Origin: Pleurotus djamor
Lineage: Eukaryota > Basidiomycota > Agaricomycetes > Agaricales > Pleurotaceae
Direction: 5' to 3'
DNA length: 18,983 bases
Assembly (NCBI GenBank): GCA_029747585.1
Contig: JAPEVF010000859.1
Coordinates: 1 to 18,983, forward strand
Position 1 is the stretch's first letter; every line of letters begins with the position of its first letter. The notes under the pieces were generated by a model that saw only the letters and a program-made list of their open reading frames with translations, had not been told where the DNA came from and searched no databases. The position numbers and the translations under genes were made by a program. This document shows, one piece after another, positions 7,818 through 17,977 of this stretch.

Positions 7818-9533
7818 CTACGCATCTTCTTGCTTATCAAATAGTTTACACCAGGCCGCAACGCTCTCAAACACTTGGTCTGGCGGAAGCCATGGTGACT
7901 CGGAAAGGTTCTCAACCTCGTTCAAGCCATCCCACTCCACTCGAGTGTGTGTTTGAAGTTGCTTGACCCACTGCCGATCGACACCCGTGCAATTTTTCAT
8001 TGTGACAAACGGAGGCTTCGAGTACGAATGTTGGGTTATAGCCCACAGATAGGCGAGAAGGAGATCTTGTAGAGGAAACTCGGCGACGTGCTTGTGAGTA
8101 TTTACAGGTGTCGATGGGGAAAACGAAAAATCCACGAATTCAATGGTTTCGAGGTGAGGGAGAAGCTGTCTGCTGAAGCCAAATGGATCGATGTGCTGCG
8201 TCGAAGGCTTTCGGCCAAACCCAATGCACTGCATAGCGCGTTCGAACAACGTTTCGATGAGAAGGGGCGGTCGGTAGGTCCGTAGGCGCAATACGCGCAC
8301 TGAGGTGAGTCCAGAGAAAAGCGTAGTCCAATCTTCCTCATAACCGAGCAAATTCTCAGCAGTCTCGGATTTGTATGTGTGAGGCACATCTTCAAGCTCC
8401 AGGAAACGGATATCAAGCTTTGTGGAGAGAGATTTGCGGGTAGAAAGAGCCATCCCAACGAGGCTCGGTTTGGAAGTCTTCTCGTGTTCAGGTGGCGGTG
8501 TAACCCGAATCGTAAGAAGAGTGCTGATGGAGGTACGAAGTCGAATCACCCCAGTGCCACGATCTTGTATTTGTAATCGTAACTCGATGTAGGGACGGCG
8601 TTGAGGGAGGAGCGTACAGGCGTACGAAAACACGACCGTCAAAGGATCGAACTTGCTCGGTCCGAGGGGACGTGGGTCAAGGCCAATATTGAGGGAATTG
8701 AATTCGGGTGCTTCTAATAAGGCCAACAAGAAGAAGGAAACCGGAGGTCTTTCGCTGAAATGGATAGATCGCAAATTTGGTAGGACGACTGGAGTCTGCT
8801 GTGCGGCAGCGGTTTCATCGATTTCGGGGATTAAGCTGCGAATAACGGTAAGATGTTTCAACTTTGGGAGTCGTCGGAGGACTGAGATGAGTTCAATGAT
8901 GGTGATAGTTTGCGAAAGGGGAAGACTGCGTAGTTCGAGGGTCGTCAGATTGGGCGCGTAAACTGAGTCCGGCAAAAAAGCGCATCTCGTGGTAGACAAT
9001 GTGGTCAGCCCACCAATAAATTCGGGGCCAAATTGAAGATCGGGAAGCCAAAAGGCTTCAGCATTGGAGTGGGTGGTGAGGTTTGGTATAATCTCCAAGT
9101 TCAAAAGTGAAAATTTGCCAACGGTATCAAAGAGTTGGAGTAAGTCGCTTTTGAGACCGAGGAGTTTCATGGACTTGATTTTGCTTCGGTCACCTTGTGA
9201 GAGAAAGGCCTCCAAAAGGTCATTAATCCAAGCACTACCAACGATGTCGATGTCGCATAGCAAGGATACCGGTAGCGAACCACTGCGTAGGCGGAAAAGT
9301 TCGCAGATACCGGTGTGGTTGAGTAGAATAGCCGTCCAAAGACGCGAATCCTCTTCAGCGACCTCGTGCCAGTAGTGACAAACATGAGTGGTCCGGATCC
9401 ATCGCGTCCAGCAAGTCACGTCGGTGGGATTTGCATCGAAACCTGGCGCAATGTAGGTGAAAACTTCGGCGAGTAATTCAGGAGGAAGTTTCGCCGCGAG
9501 AGGTGATGGGAGTGATTTGGCAAGTTGAGCCAT
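7818..9533 (-). CDS. F-box protein with LRR-like region (paralogue A1)
   Basis: Single-exon, 571 aa. I start it at the ATG at 9533; the frame is open to 9584, but only through a GTG codon. The F-box lies at about aa 15-65 (K-L-P-P-E-L-L-A-E-V-F, then W-I-R-T-T-H-V-C-H-Y-W and S-R-L-W). It should bind Skp1 and place the protein in an SCF ubiquitin ligase, with the C-terminus choosing substrates. The middle has irregular leucine-rich segments (L-T-T-L-E-L-R-S-L-P, R-R-L-P-K-L-K-H-L). Toward the C-terminus come T-Y-R-P-P-L-L-I-E-T-L-F-E-R-A-M (about aa 419) and the tail signature C-T-G-V-D-R-Q-W...T-R-VEWDG (about aa 515-536). It is the distal member of a head-to-tail set of three on this strand, 233 bp from the next. 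The substrate is unknown. Confidence 0.92.
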   Translation of the reverse strand: MAQLAKSLPSPLAAKLPPELLAEVFTYIAPGFDANPTDVTCWTRWIRTTHVCHYWHEVAEEDSRLWTAILLNHTGICELFRLRSGSLPVSLLCDIDIVGSAWINDLLEAFLSQGDRSKIKSMKLLGLKSDLLQLFDTVGKFSLLNLEIIPNLTTHSNAEAFWLPDLQFGPEFIGGLTTLSTTRCAFLPDSVYAPNLTTLELRSLPLSQTITIIELISVLRRLPKLKHLTVIRSLIPEIDETAAAQQTPVVLPNLRSIHFSERPPVSFFLLALLEAPEFNSLNIGLDPRPLGPSKFDPLTVVFSYACTLLPQRRPYIELRLQIQDRGTGVIRLRTSISTLLTIRVTPPPEHEKTSKPSLVGMALSTRKSLSTKLDIRFLELEDVPHTYKSETAENLLGYEEDWTTLFSGLTSVRVLRLRTYRPPLLIETLFERAMQCIGFGRKPSTQHIDPFGFSRQLLPHLETIEFVDFSFSPSTPVNTHKHVAEFPLQDLLLAYLWAITQHSYSKPPFVTMKNCTGVDRQWVKQLQTHTRVEWDGLNEVENLSESPWLPPDQVFESVAAWCKLFDKQEDA

Positions 9534-9766
9534 ATGTGTAATTGATAATGCTTTCGCAAGGTCATAAGAAGGTGGATCCCACACTTTGAAGTGGTAAGTA
9601 GAAGACTTACTACCAGGTCATGAACTGAAGAGAACAAGTGAGCAGCAAAAAAAGCGCCAACTGAGGCCTGAAGGTGACAATTCGAAAACTCCACATCCCG
9701 TAGAATCACACTGAGATACGGACATAAATTATATACAGGCTCCACTTGAAGCGTAATAGATATTAC

Positions 9767-11476
9767 TTAGATATCCATATCCGAGTCCTCATCAGGCTTT
9801 TCAAACAACTTGTACCAGGTCACTAACCCATCAAAGGTCTCTTCCGGCGGAAGCCACATCGTTTCGAACGAATTGCTGACCATGAGATTCAACCTGTCGT
9901 CGCATTCAACGCTAGTGTACCGTCTAAGCTCTGCAATCCAGTGACGATCAACAGCAACACAATCCGTGAATGAGATGGTTGGATACTTTGAGGGCGAGTG
10001 CCGTTTGATAGCCCACAAGAGGGCGATTAGAAGGTCTTCAAGAGGATACTCCGCTACTCCCGTATGGTTGTTTTCCAGATTCCACGTAGGATAAAACGAA
10101 AAGTTGACGAACTCGATGGTCTCGAGGTGGGAGAGGAGCTGCGTGCCCGTTCCATAACAATTATGATGTTGGGATGTTGAATCCCGCGCGCAGCCGATGC
10201 AGAGCATAGCGCGTTCAAATAGCGTTTCAATAAGTAGGAGCGGGCGGTATGTCTTGAGACGGAGGACACGTAGTGAGCTGAACTTGGAAAACATTGACTT
10301 CCAATCATCCTTGCATCTCGTGATATCCATGTCAATTTCCGATTTGTATGTATCGGGGGAACTTTCAAGTTCCAGAAAGTATAGACTAGCCCCCACGGAA
10401 AGGTTCGTATAAACGGCGAGACCCATCTTGGTATGACTTGATCGCTGGGTAGATATGGTAGTTTTGATGGTGAGAACGTCGCCAGCCACGGTGCCAAGGT
10501 GAAGCCTCCCCTGCAAAAGACCGCTTGTTTGTAGCCGCAGCTCAGTGTAGGGGAGGGGAGAACGGATGGCTGCGTTGGCGTATAGAAGTACATCCTGGAC
10601 AGTGTCACGCGCCTCAGGCCCCGACTCGTAGCCGACGTTGAGGGATTCGAGGTTTGGAGCTACCAAGCAAGCCATGAAAACGAAGCAGGTCAACGCAATG
10701 TCGACGATGTGAAAGCTTCGTAAATTCCTGAGTACTTGGGGTGTGGTCAAGTCGGAGGACGATCTTGGAAGTTGAAGTGACTCAATCAGAGTGAGAGTGG
10801 TTATATTGGGCAGGCGTTTGGACAACGACATCAAATCACTGATAGGCAGACGTTGCGAAGGTGGCAGATTCCGAAGTTCTAGGGTCGTCAAATGGGGGCT
10901 GTAAAGCACCGAGTCAAGCTCAAAGGCGCATCTCGTGGTCGACAGGGAGGTGAGACCGATGAATTGGTTAAGAAGAGGATGGGGAAGCCACAGAGCGTGG
11001 TCGTCGCTCTTGGAAGTACGGTTGATCGTAAACTCAAGGGTCGAAAGAGGGAAATAGCTCATGAGACTGAGCAGGCTGAGGAGGTGAGACTTCGAGCCCA
11101 CTATCTTCAAGTGCTTGACTTTATCTTGGGTAGCGTCATTTAAAGCAAAGCTCATCAACATATCTTCAACCCATCCGAAATCCCCTACGACACACAACAG
11201 GGCCACTGGCAGCGAGCCACTTCGTTGGAAGCAAAGATCGAATAAGGAGGGATCCGTGCTCTCGCAGTAAGGACCAAGGAAAAAGGTAGTCCAGAGGCGT
11301 GCATATTTGAGGGCGACATCTCGCCAGTAATGGCAGACATGCGTCGTCCTGATCCACTGCACCAAACAGGCTGGATCGGTGGTTTCGAAGTGGGGTGTGA
11401 CATGGCTGAAGACTCCGGCGAGTAATTCAGGAGGAAGTTTCAGAGCAAGCGGAGAGGGCGCACAGGCCGAAGTCAT
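9767..11476 (-). CDS. F-box protein with LRR-like region (paralogue A2)
   Basis: Single-exon, 569 aa, starting at the ATG at 11476. The F-box spans about aa 12-62 (K-L-P-P-E-L-L-A-G-V-F, W-I-R-T-T-H-V-C-H-Y-W, A-R-L-W) and is nearly identical in layout to the gene at 7818-9533. It shares the leucine-rich middle (L-T-T-L-E-L-R-N-L-P) and Y-R-P-L-L-L-I-E-T-L-F-E-R-A-M. Its tail signature has drifted: C-V-A-V-D-R-H-W and then V-E-C-D-D where relatives have VEWDG, near aa 523-527. The end is acidic (D-E-D-S-D-M-D-I). By family it is an SCF adaptor. The tandem position and shared length point to local duplication. Intergenic gaps on either side are about 230 and 200 bp, so promoters must be short. 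Confidence 0.92.
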   Translation of the reverse strand: MTSACAPSPLALKLPPELLAGVFSHVTPHFETTDPACLVQWIRTTHVCHYWRDVALKYARLWTTFFLGPYCESTDPSLFDLCFQRSGSLPVALLCVVGDFGWVEDMLMSFALNDATQDKVKHLKIVGSKSHLLSLLSLMSYFPLSTLEFTINRTSKSDDHALWLPHPLLNQFIGLTSLSTTRCAFELDSVLYSPHLTTLELRNLPPSQRLPISDLMSLSKRLPNITTLTLIESLQLPRSSSDLTTPQVLRNLRSFHIVDIALTCFVFMACLVAPNLESLNVGYESGPEARDTVQDVLLYANAAIRSPLPYTELRLQTSGLLQGRLHLGTVAGDVLTIKTTISTQRSSHTKMGLAVYTNLSVGASLYFLELESSPDTYKSEIDMDITRCKDDWKSMFSKFSSLRVLRLKTYRPLLLIETLFERAMLCIGCARDSTSQHHNCYGTGTQLLSHLETIEFVNFSFYPTWNLENNHTGVAEYPLEDLLIALLWAIKRHSPSKYPTISFTDCVAVDRHWIAELRRYTSVECDDRLNLMVSNSFETMWLPPEETFDGLVTWYKLFEKPDEDSDMDI

Positions 11477-11671
11477 GATTGTGGATCATGGGTGCAGTCA
11501 AGTGCAGCTGGCGCTAAAACAGTACTGCATCCACCAAACGAAATTCCCACTAAATACTCGAGAGTAGCTAGATATGAAAAACACATTGCGAAACAAGGAA
11601 TAACGTGTAAAGGCGCGAACATAATGCTTTGGAGGCTCAAATGATGATGAGTCTGTGTGTCCACTTGCTAT

Positions 11672-12902
11672 TCAAGTGAACCAGGCCAGCAGCTCAACGA
11701 AGACATCTTCTGGGGTATCTCCGGCATTTTCAACCTCGTTCAGACCATCCCATTCGACCAACGTATGACAGCGAAGTTGCCCAACACAACACCGATCAAC
11801 ACCTGTGCAATTCGTGAGCAAGATACGTGGAGGGAGTACGCGTATTTGCTTGAGAGCCCATGCGAGCGCGATCAAGAGAGTTGGGAGAGCAAGCTCTGGT
11901 AGTCTGGTGTACACGTTATTCCAATGTGAATGAAAATTCGATAAAGTCTATAGTTTCGAGCTCGGGGAAGACATGCTCGCCACGATTAAGCTGGTGCGGC
12001 GTCAACGTGTTTTGGCCACGGCCAATACACTGCATAGCATATTCGAATAGAGTTTCGAAGAGGAGTGACGGCCGGTATGTCCTTAGGCAGAGTATGCGTA
12101 TTGGGCGAAGATAAGATGAGTGATTCATATGTAACGCCTTCCAGTCTCGATGATACCGGAGCAAAGTGGGTGGCCTGGAGCATTGGTACGTTTTGGCCAT
12201 CGAGTTCCAGGAAGCGTGGTTTAGCTTCTGGACAGAAGATTCGACGGGTAAAGAAAATTGTGGCGGAAAGGCCAAGATACGTAGTGTGCAGCATACGTTG
12301 GAGGGTAAGAACATCGTTTGTGTCGGTCCCAAGTTGTATTGCTCCTGAAAAGATGAGGGGTATAAAACACCGAATTAAGCTCGAAAGCACATTGAGTTAT
12401 TGACAAAGAAGCAGCCACTTGGGAATACGCTGACGGGGCAATGGTCAGCCAGCAAGCTTGAACTGTGTCAATGAAGGCGGTGCGCTGGTCAGGAATAATC
12501 TCCAGACGCGAAGGACGGGAGCGGCTGGCGGTGTCTAGGAAGCGACTGAGGTCCTTCTTTGAACACTGAATCGTCAGGTTTTTGACTTTGTCTCTGGTGA
12601 CGGACTGCGAGACTAGCTTCAACAACGTACAAACGGCCCGTGTGTGTGAAGCCGAACAACACACAAAAGGGCTATCGGTTACGTCCCGTTGCGTTCGAAG
12701 AAGAGGTCAAAAATAGGTGCGTCGCGGGCACTGCTGAGGAGAACCGTCTGCCAGAGCTTTGGGTCGTGGATGGCAGTGTGGCGCCAGTATTGACAAACAT
12801 GGGTCGTCCGGATCCACCATTTCCAAGGCTCGGAGCTGATAGGATTTGAGGTGGCCTGGGGAACGACGTAGAAGATAATCGAGAGGATTTCNGGGGGGCA
12901 AG
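11672..12902 (-). pseudogene. decayed F-box paralogue (A3)
   Basis: Homology to the two downstream F-box genes can be followed in pieces through several frames. The F-box (L-P-P-E-I-L-S-I-I-F, W-I-R-T-T-H-V-C-Q-Y-W, K-L-W) is near 12902-12750. It requires one base fewer in the C/G run at 12892-12898, which contains an N. An in-frame TAA sits at 12679-12681, just after F-F-E-R-N-G-T. A frameshift precedes R-D-K-V-K-N-L-T-I. At about 12345 the sequence jumps from F-Y-T-P-H-L to I-Q-L-G-T-D-T-N-D, skipping about 125 codons present in the relatives. Y-R-P-S-L-L-F-E-T-L-F-E and the tail C-T-G-V-D...VEWDG survive, with another frame change near 11914. The C-terminal W-Y-K-L-F stretch is lost at a TGA. 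With this many lesions it is a pseudogene even if the homopolymer error is discounted. Confidence 0.85.
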
Positions 12903-13141
12903 CGTGGTTGAAAGAGAGGACATGCCCTCACATACCTCGGACCGGACGCTTGAACACCCAGTGGGTGGTGGCTTGACCGTTGCTGGGGCATTTGGTCCAC
13001 ATGGAGGACAAAGAATTGCTCATAACGTTAGATAGGACGCCACATGAGCGCATCGATGAATTGAAACGTAGGCGATCTGAGGAGAGCGAATAGAGGCAGT
13101 CCGAAAAGTCCAATGAGTACAAGGAAAATAAAGTCCATCGC

Positions 13142-13946
13142 TCAAACAAAGAGCGCACTACCAAGCAAAACACCTGAAAGGACCGAAAGACACCCCATAC
13201 CCCGTGACACTCCCAAATGACTCTTCGCTGAGTTGCCTGCAGGTGTCGAAGTCGACGAACTCTCTGAAGTCGAGGAAGCGCTTGTTGCCGGTGGCGTGGT
13301 AGTGATTGGTGGAACCGTCGCAGGTAGCGAGGAGGTAACCGAGACTGATGATGGGAATGAAAGCGATGAGCTGCTGTTGACCAAGTTGCAGAATTGCCGT
13401 GCAAGTGCCTCGGTCGAATTGCGTTCAGTTGGACACGACCCCGAGATGCAGCCCACAAGAGCTTCTGTGAAATTCCGGCTGCGAAACGGTCAGGTCAGTC
13501 ATGATCAAGTGTCTAGCATGCCAGGCGCAGAGTCGACGTCCGCGGCTAGGACACGCTATCAGAGATCAAGCTCACTTTGGACAGAAGCAAAATACATCGG
13601 TCAAGCTGGAACATCCTGTAGCACCCACTGCTCGCGACAAACAGTCCGCAACTGTTAAAGTTAGACTCGAGATTAGTTGGGGGTTCAGGCTTTTTCACAT
13701 CAAGAACGCACCGCAGGGAGAAACGGTGTTCAGAGGTGGAAAAGCGGACGCGCTGATCGTCGAGCTCGAGCTAGACGATGCATTGACGCTGCTAGTCTCC
13801 GAGGATGATGTCGGCAAGAGGCTAGTTGCGCTTGGAAATTCACTCGGAGGTGCCTGTGACGGTCGATCCGAGACTTGGGCCTCTACAGCGAGGATAATCC
13901 ACGAGAGGATGGCGAATATGAGACGGTGGTACGAGGAGAAGAACAT
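13142..13946 (-). CDS. CFEM-domain GPI-anchored cell-surface protein
   Basis: Three exons on the minus strand: 13946-13712, 13651-13576 and 13478-13142 (648 nt, 215 aa). The introns are 60 and 97 nt, with CTAAT and CTGAC branch words. The ATG at 13946 begins a signal peptide (hydrophobic L-I-F-A-I-L-S-W-I-I-L-A, likely cut after V-E-A). A Ser-rich spacer leads to the CFEM domain at about aa 76-134, with cysteines at 78, 82, 92, 100, 102, 114, 119 and 134, the canonical eight. Asp97, three residues before the fourth cysteine, is where haem-binding CFEM proteins carry the axial ligand. A Ser/Thr/Pro stalk and a hydrophobic tail (V-L-S-G-V-L-L-G-S-A-L-F-V) after a small-residue region fit GPI attachment. 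Family roles include haem uptake, adhesion and host interaction; which applies here cannot be told. It sits alone inside the F-box cluster. Confidence 0.9.
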
Positions 13947-14036
13947 GACTGGGGAATCGTCACGCGTCACGTTCGTGGTATGCCAGACGTGACACTGACG
14001 CGCCACAAACGCGCCTTACAAGTTCCTCCTCCATTC

Positions 14037-15843
14037 ATGAAGAAACGCGGCAAGACTGGTGAGCCATTTGCACGACATTCACGGAGAAATATGACATGGA
14101 ACATATAACATAGCACGCCGCGGCAGAGTTGCTCAACCCGCGCCTGATGAAAGCGTTCCGCAGGTCCGAACACCACAGTCTCAAGACCCGCATTGTGCAG
14201 CTTTAAAGCTCCCTGCTGAAATTCTGTCCGACATATTCAACCGGACAAGTCTGAGCTCAGAACCCAGAAATGCCTACTCCTGGATGGCTGTTTCATGGGT
14301 TTGCCGTCACTGGCGTCAAGTCGCACTGAATCACGCCAGCCTTTGGTCGACTATCATCGTCAAAAACCTTCGTTTCGGTCGACAATTGTATGATCTTCTT
14401 CTCGAGCGCAGCACTAACTCACCAATCACCGTCTGTGCTCTTCTCGATGACAACAACGCCTTCTCTGACTTTGCACCTCGTTTACGCAAGCACAAGGACA
14501 GGCTCAAGTGCTTACACGCCGTCGGCAGTGCGAAGAACCTGACGAAATATCTTCCCTTATTTCAGGGTGCCCCGCTCAAGAGCCTCTCCGTAGCCTGCCC
14601 TCAGCCTTTCAATGCCTTGGGTATACCCTATGAGCTCAATGACGTGCCGTTCCTTTCTGCGGTCGATGGTATGACCAGCCTGTCGCTTACAGACTGCGCT
14701 TTTGCATGGGACTCGTCAGTGCTCGCCTCTGGCTTGACCTCGCTTGAGCTAAGGCAATTACCCAACCGTCTCAGCCTACCTAAAATCGTGAAGCTCCTCC
14801 GAAGATTCCCCCAGTTAAGCAGGTTGTCTCTTGAAGGTGTCATCAAAAAGTCGAAGAAACCATGTGAAATGTCTCTAGACGTCACTTTACAACACCTTAG
14901 TGAACTCAACCTTTACGAATCCGAGTCCACATGCGTCGCCTTTCTGGAACATGTTCACTTCCCGACATTGAGCATCTTCGACCTTTCCTATCACTCAGAC
15001 GGACTCGGCGTTGCCAGCATATCTACGACAGCACCCAAGGTCCTTCGACTCGCTGCTCCGAGTTTGCCATCTCTTCCACCCTTCACGGAGCTGCGTCTAT
15101 CGTTGGGCTTCAACAACAAGTGCTCGTCCTGGGGAAAATTCTCCCTCGGTAGTGATACCCGCCGCGTGGCTACCATAGAAACGTGCCCGAAGCACCCGGT
15201 TGACATGTCGCTCGGTGCCCTTTTCAGCACCGCGGTTAAGTTTCCCTCCTGGATGGAGCATATCTCTTTCTTGGAATGCGACGGCGCCGGGGACTCTAAT
15301 CCATCCCTTGGCCTTTTACGTCGATCCTACTGGAACTGGAGCAACCTCACCGCTCTTCCCTCCCTCCGGACCATCCGAATTAAGACGTATCGTCCTCCTG
15401 GCCTTTTCGAGGTTTTATTCGAGAAGACGATGTCACGCATTGATATCGGACTCCTCACCGGTGTATCCTCAAGCACCGATCCAACGGCCCTCCAACCCAA
15501 TATCCCCGTTCTCGAGACTATCGTGTTTGAACGTTTCACTTTTGAGAACGTACTCTCCGAAACTTGCCACGGAAACTTGGCGATGATCGACCTACTGACA
15601 GCGTATCTGTGGGCTTCAAAAGAGCTTTGTGGTTCTTGTCCGCGCATCGTCATCAAGGGCTGCAAAGGTGTAGATGAGCGGTGGCTGGAGGGGTTCCGTT
15701 CATACACGGACGTGGAGTGGGATGGATCAACTGGCAATGCTTATGAATACGCACACGACTGGTGTTCTGCGTTTTCGTCTGTCAACCTGTCAATCTGTTC
15801 ACGTTATATCGACTGGTTCAAGGCGACTGGATTGTCTGGTTGA
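14037..15843 (+). CDS. F-box protein, two exons (paralogue B1)
   Basis: A 22-nt first exon (14037-14058, M-K-K-R-G-K-T) is joined over a 55-nt GTGAGC...ATAG intron to 14114-15843. The total is 1,752 nt, 583 aa. Without the first exon the F-box frame has no ATG before its own end, so the splice decides the start. The F-box is at about aa 38-85 (L-K-L-P-A-E-I-L-S-D-I-F, S-W-V-C-R-H-W-R-Q-V-A, A-S-L-W). A leucine-rich middle (L-T-S-L-E-L-R-Q-L-P, R-R-F-P-Q-L-S-R-L) is followed by T-Y-R-P-P-G-L-F-E-V-L-F-E. The tail signature is C-K-G-V-D-E-R-W...T-D-VEWDG (about aa 524-545), and the protein ends D-W-F-K-A-T-G-L-S-G. Presumed SCF substrate adaptor. It faces the gene at 15991-17766 tail to tail and is its closest relative here. 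It shares the small basic first exon, which the 7818-11476 genes lack. Confidence 0.9.
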
Positions 15844-15954
15844 CTATGCATATCCGATATGTTGACAACGTCTATAAGATTCCCCACTAGATTCCTTCCG
15901 TCACATATAACCCAGTTTCTGGTACCATACAGCCCTCCCTGTCATACTGTCCGG

Positions 15955-15976
15955 TCAATAATTGATCAATAATTCA
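15955..15976. repeat. AT-rich 11-bp direct repeat between convergent genes
   Basis: TCAATAATTGA is followed immediately by TCAATAATTCA in the 147-bp gap between two convergent F-box genes. The words are AT-rich and partly palindromic, so they could serve as 3'-end processing signals for both transcripts. That function is inferred from position only. Confidence 0.35.
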
Positions 15977-15990
15977 CCATGCCTAATTGC

Positions 15991-17766
15991 TTAGCCCCAT
16001 AGGTTAATCGATTTATACCATTCAATGTGACCCTCGAAAGTAAACTCCGGAATGTCAGGCGAAAAAGAGGAATACCACTTCTCCAAGGGGTCAAGGTCTA
16101 CACCTGACCCATCCCACTCCACTTCTGTGAATGAACGTAATTCCTTGAGCCAATGTACATTGACGCCGCGGCATTTCTTGAAGACGACGCGAGGACACGA
16201 GCCAGTGTGCTTTTTGACGGCCCATAGATATGCCATCAACAAATCGATCAGCCCGACACCGTGGATGATGTCGAGCATCTTGGGCTCAAACTCAAAGTCT
16301 TCGAATTCAATCGTCTCAAGCTTGGGAATGAGTTGCGTGATGGGGGCTCCAGGGCGTGGTGATGTTTCGAAACCGATGCCGATACATTCCATAGCATGTT
16401 CGTACATCGCCTCAAGGAGAGCGGGGATGCGGTAATGCTTCATTCGGATGGTTCGGAGGGAAGGGAAATCAGTGAGCTTCTCCCAGGCAAACAAAGAATC
16501 TTGTAGCGTGCGGATGGTTGGACGGAGGGTGAATCCAGAGAACTCCAAGAAGTTTATGTGCTCCATCCAAGGGGTCAGTTTGGTGGAGAATTTCAAAAGC
16601 GCCTGAAACGACATATCCCGTTCGGCATACTCTTGCGGGGTTGTTTTGATTTTGGTTACAATTTTGGTATCGGTACCAAGGGAGAATCCCCCCCAAGAGT
16701 GGAATGTATTGTCCAAGAATAGGCGCAGCTCGGTGAAGGGGGTATGTGAGGGAAGGATGGAAGCAGTGAGTTCAAGAACTTTAGGCACCGCGTTGCGTGA
16801 GGTCGTCGCTCGGTCTGGGTTGTACTCGATGTGAAGGGTATCCAATGCAGGCATGTGGACATATTTGAAGAAGATGACGCAGATAGCCTCAAAAGCATTG
16901 ATAGAGAGGTGGCGTAGATAGTGTAACGTGACGTCTTGAGAAGGAGTCCTGGTTGAGCTCTTCATGGCTCCCTCGAGAGTCAAGTTGACTAACATTGGAA
17001 GTTTTTGAAGGAGTCTCATGATTCGAGTGAAACTTGGCAGTTCAAGTCTGGATAAAGCTCGGATTTCAAGCGTAGTCAATGCAGGCGAGTACATCGGCGA
17101 CGTCCATGGGAAAATGCAGCTTGAGAGGGACAAACTGGTGAGGCTGGCGACGTTGACGACGAATGGCGCGTCGTCAACCACGCAATGAGGGTAGCAGCGT
17201 ATTGAGAGGCGCTGGAGGGGACTGTCCTTGAAAGTATGGGAATATTCAGCGAGAGATGCCTCGTCAGCACCCAGGATGTCCAATTCCGTGATCCTACCCA
17301 GATGCTTATGAAGAAGCGGCAGGGTGTCGGGGAAATGGTTATTACCATTCAATTGGAACGAGAGGATGACCGGGGAGGAAGTATTCCGCTCGAGGAAAAG
17401 ATTGACCAGCTGTGGGCGAATCCGATGAATGCTGAATGTGATGGCTGACCAGAGGTGGGCGTGACTGAGTGCGACGTTGCGCCAGTGATGGCACACCCAT
17501 GAAACGGCTAACCAGGAGTAAGCTGTGGTCGTGTAGTGTGCTTCGGGATCTAGTCTCCGGTGGATTATCCAGCTGAAAATCTCAGAAAGCAGTTCGACTG
17601 GGAGCTTGAAGACGGCACAATTTTGCTGATTACGCTGCGACCTCTGGACTTGTAGTGCATGGAGTTTTGCCGCCTCACGTTCTGCGTATGTAATTCATAC
17701 CGTGTTATTTACAGAGGAAATAAGGACGTCTTACCATGCTTGCCACGACGTTGCTTTTTTTTTCAT
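15991..17766 (-). CDS. F-box protein, two exons (paralogue B2), apparent frameshift in exon 1
   Basis: The second exon (17681-15991) carries the F-box at about aa 35-85 (F-K-L-P-V-E-L-L-S-E-I-F, S-W-V-C-H-H-W-R-N-V-A, A-H-L-W) and leucine-rich segments. It also has H-Y-R-I-P-A-L-L-E-A-M-Y-E, the tail signature C-R-G-V-N-V-H-W...T-E-VEWDG, and an ending E-W-Y-K-S-I-N-L-W-G. Upstream is a 53-nt GTAAGA...GCAG intron and a short first exon (17766-17735) starting ATG. As given, the ATG is followed by nine A and the exon is out of phase by one base. With eight A it would read M-K-K-K-Q-R-R-G-K-H and join exactly, giving about 573 aa and matching the lysine-rich start of the 14037-15843 gene. No other in-frame ATG precedes the F-box. 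A homopolymer error is likely; a recent inactivating slip is possible. Role as for its convergent relative. Confidence 0.85.
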
Positions 17767-17977
17767 GATGGCGTTTGTTCCGCGCAAGATTCAACTGACC
17801 CTGGATGACAGGGAAGTTCCCTGAGTCCCCTGTGCATCTGGAGTCTGCGCCACACTGCTTCAGCCTTCGCCACAGAGTCGTACCGTTCCTTCTCTCTTCC
17901 TTCTCTCCTCACCCTTCCCTATCGATGGTTTAATTTTTCTCTGCTCCCAAACTTCTGCTACCCCAGTGTCATAGGTC
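17767..17977. promoter_or_regulatory. shared divergent promoter region of two F-box genes
   Basis: These 211 bp separate the start codons of the minus-strand gene (ATG at 17766) and the plus-strand gene (ATG at 17978). The right half is pyrimidine-rich on the plus strand (CCTTCTCTCTTCCTTCTCTC near 17887), common in front of fungal start codons. No specific factor site or clear TATA box was identified. Co-regulation is inferred from the spacing. Confidence 0.45.

Noticed and set aside
9534..9584. N-terminal extension of the F-box gene from 9584
   Set aside because: The extension begins with GTG, not ATG, and paralogues start close to the F-box.
11473..11664. Minus-strand open frame upstream of the second F-box gene
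   Set aside because: Short, no motif, and separated from the F-box ATG by a different frame; probably leader or promoter DNA.
13233..13658. Plus-strand open frame rich in Val, Glu and Gly
   Set aside because: It is antisense to the Ser/Thr-rich stalk and CFEM exons, whose eight-cysteine pattern makes the minus strand clearly the coding one.
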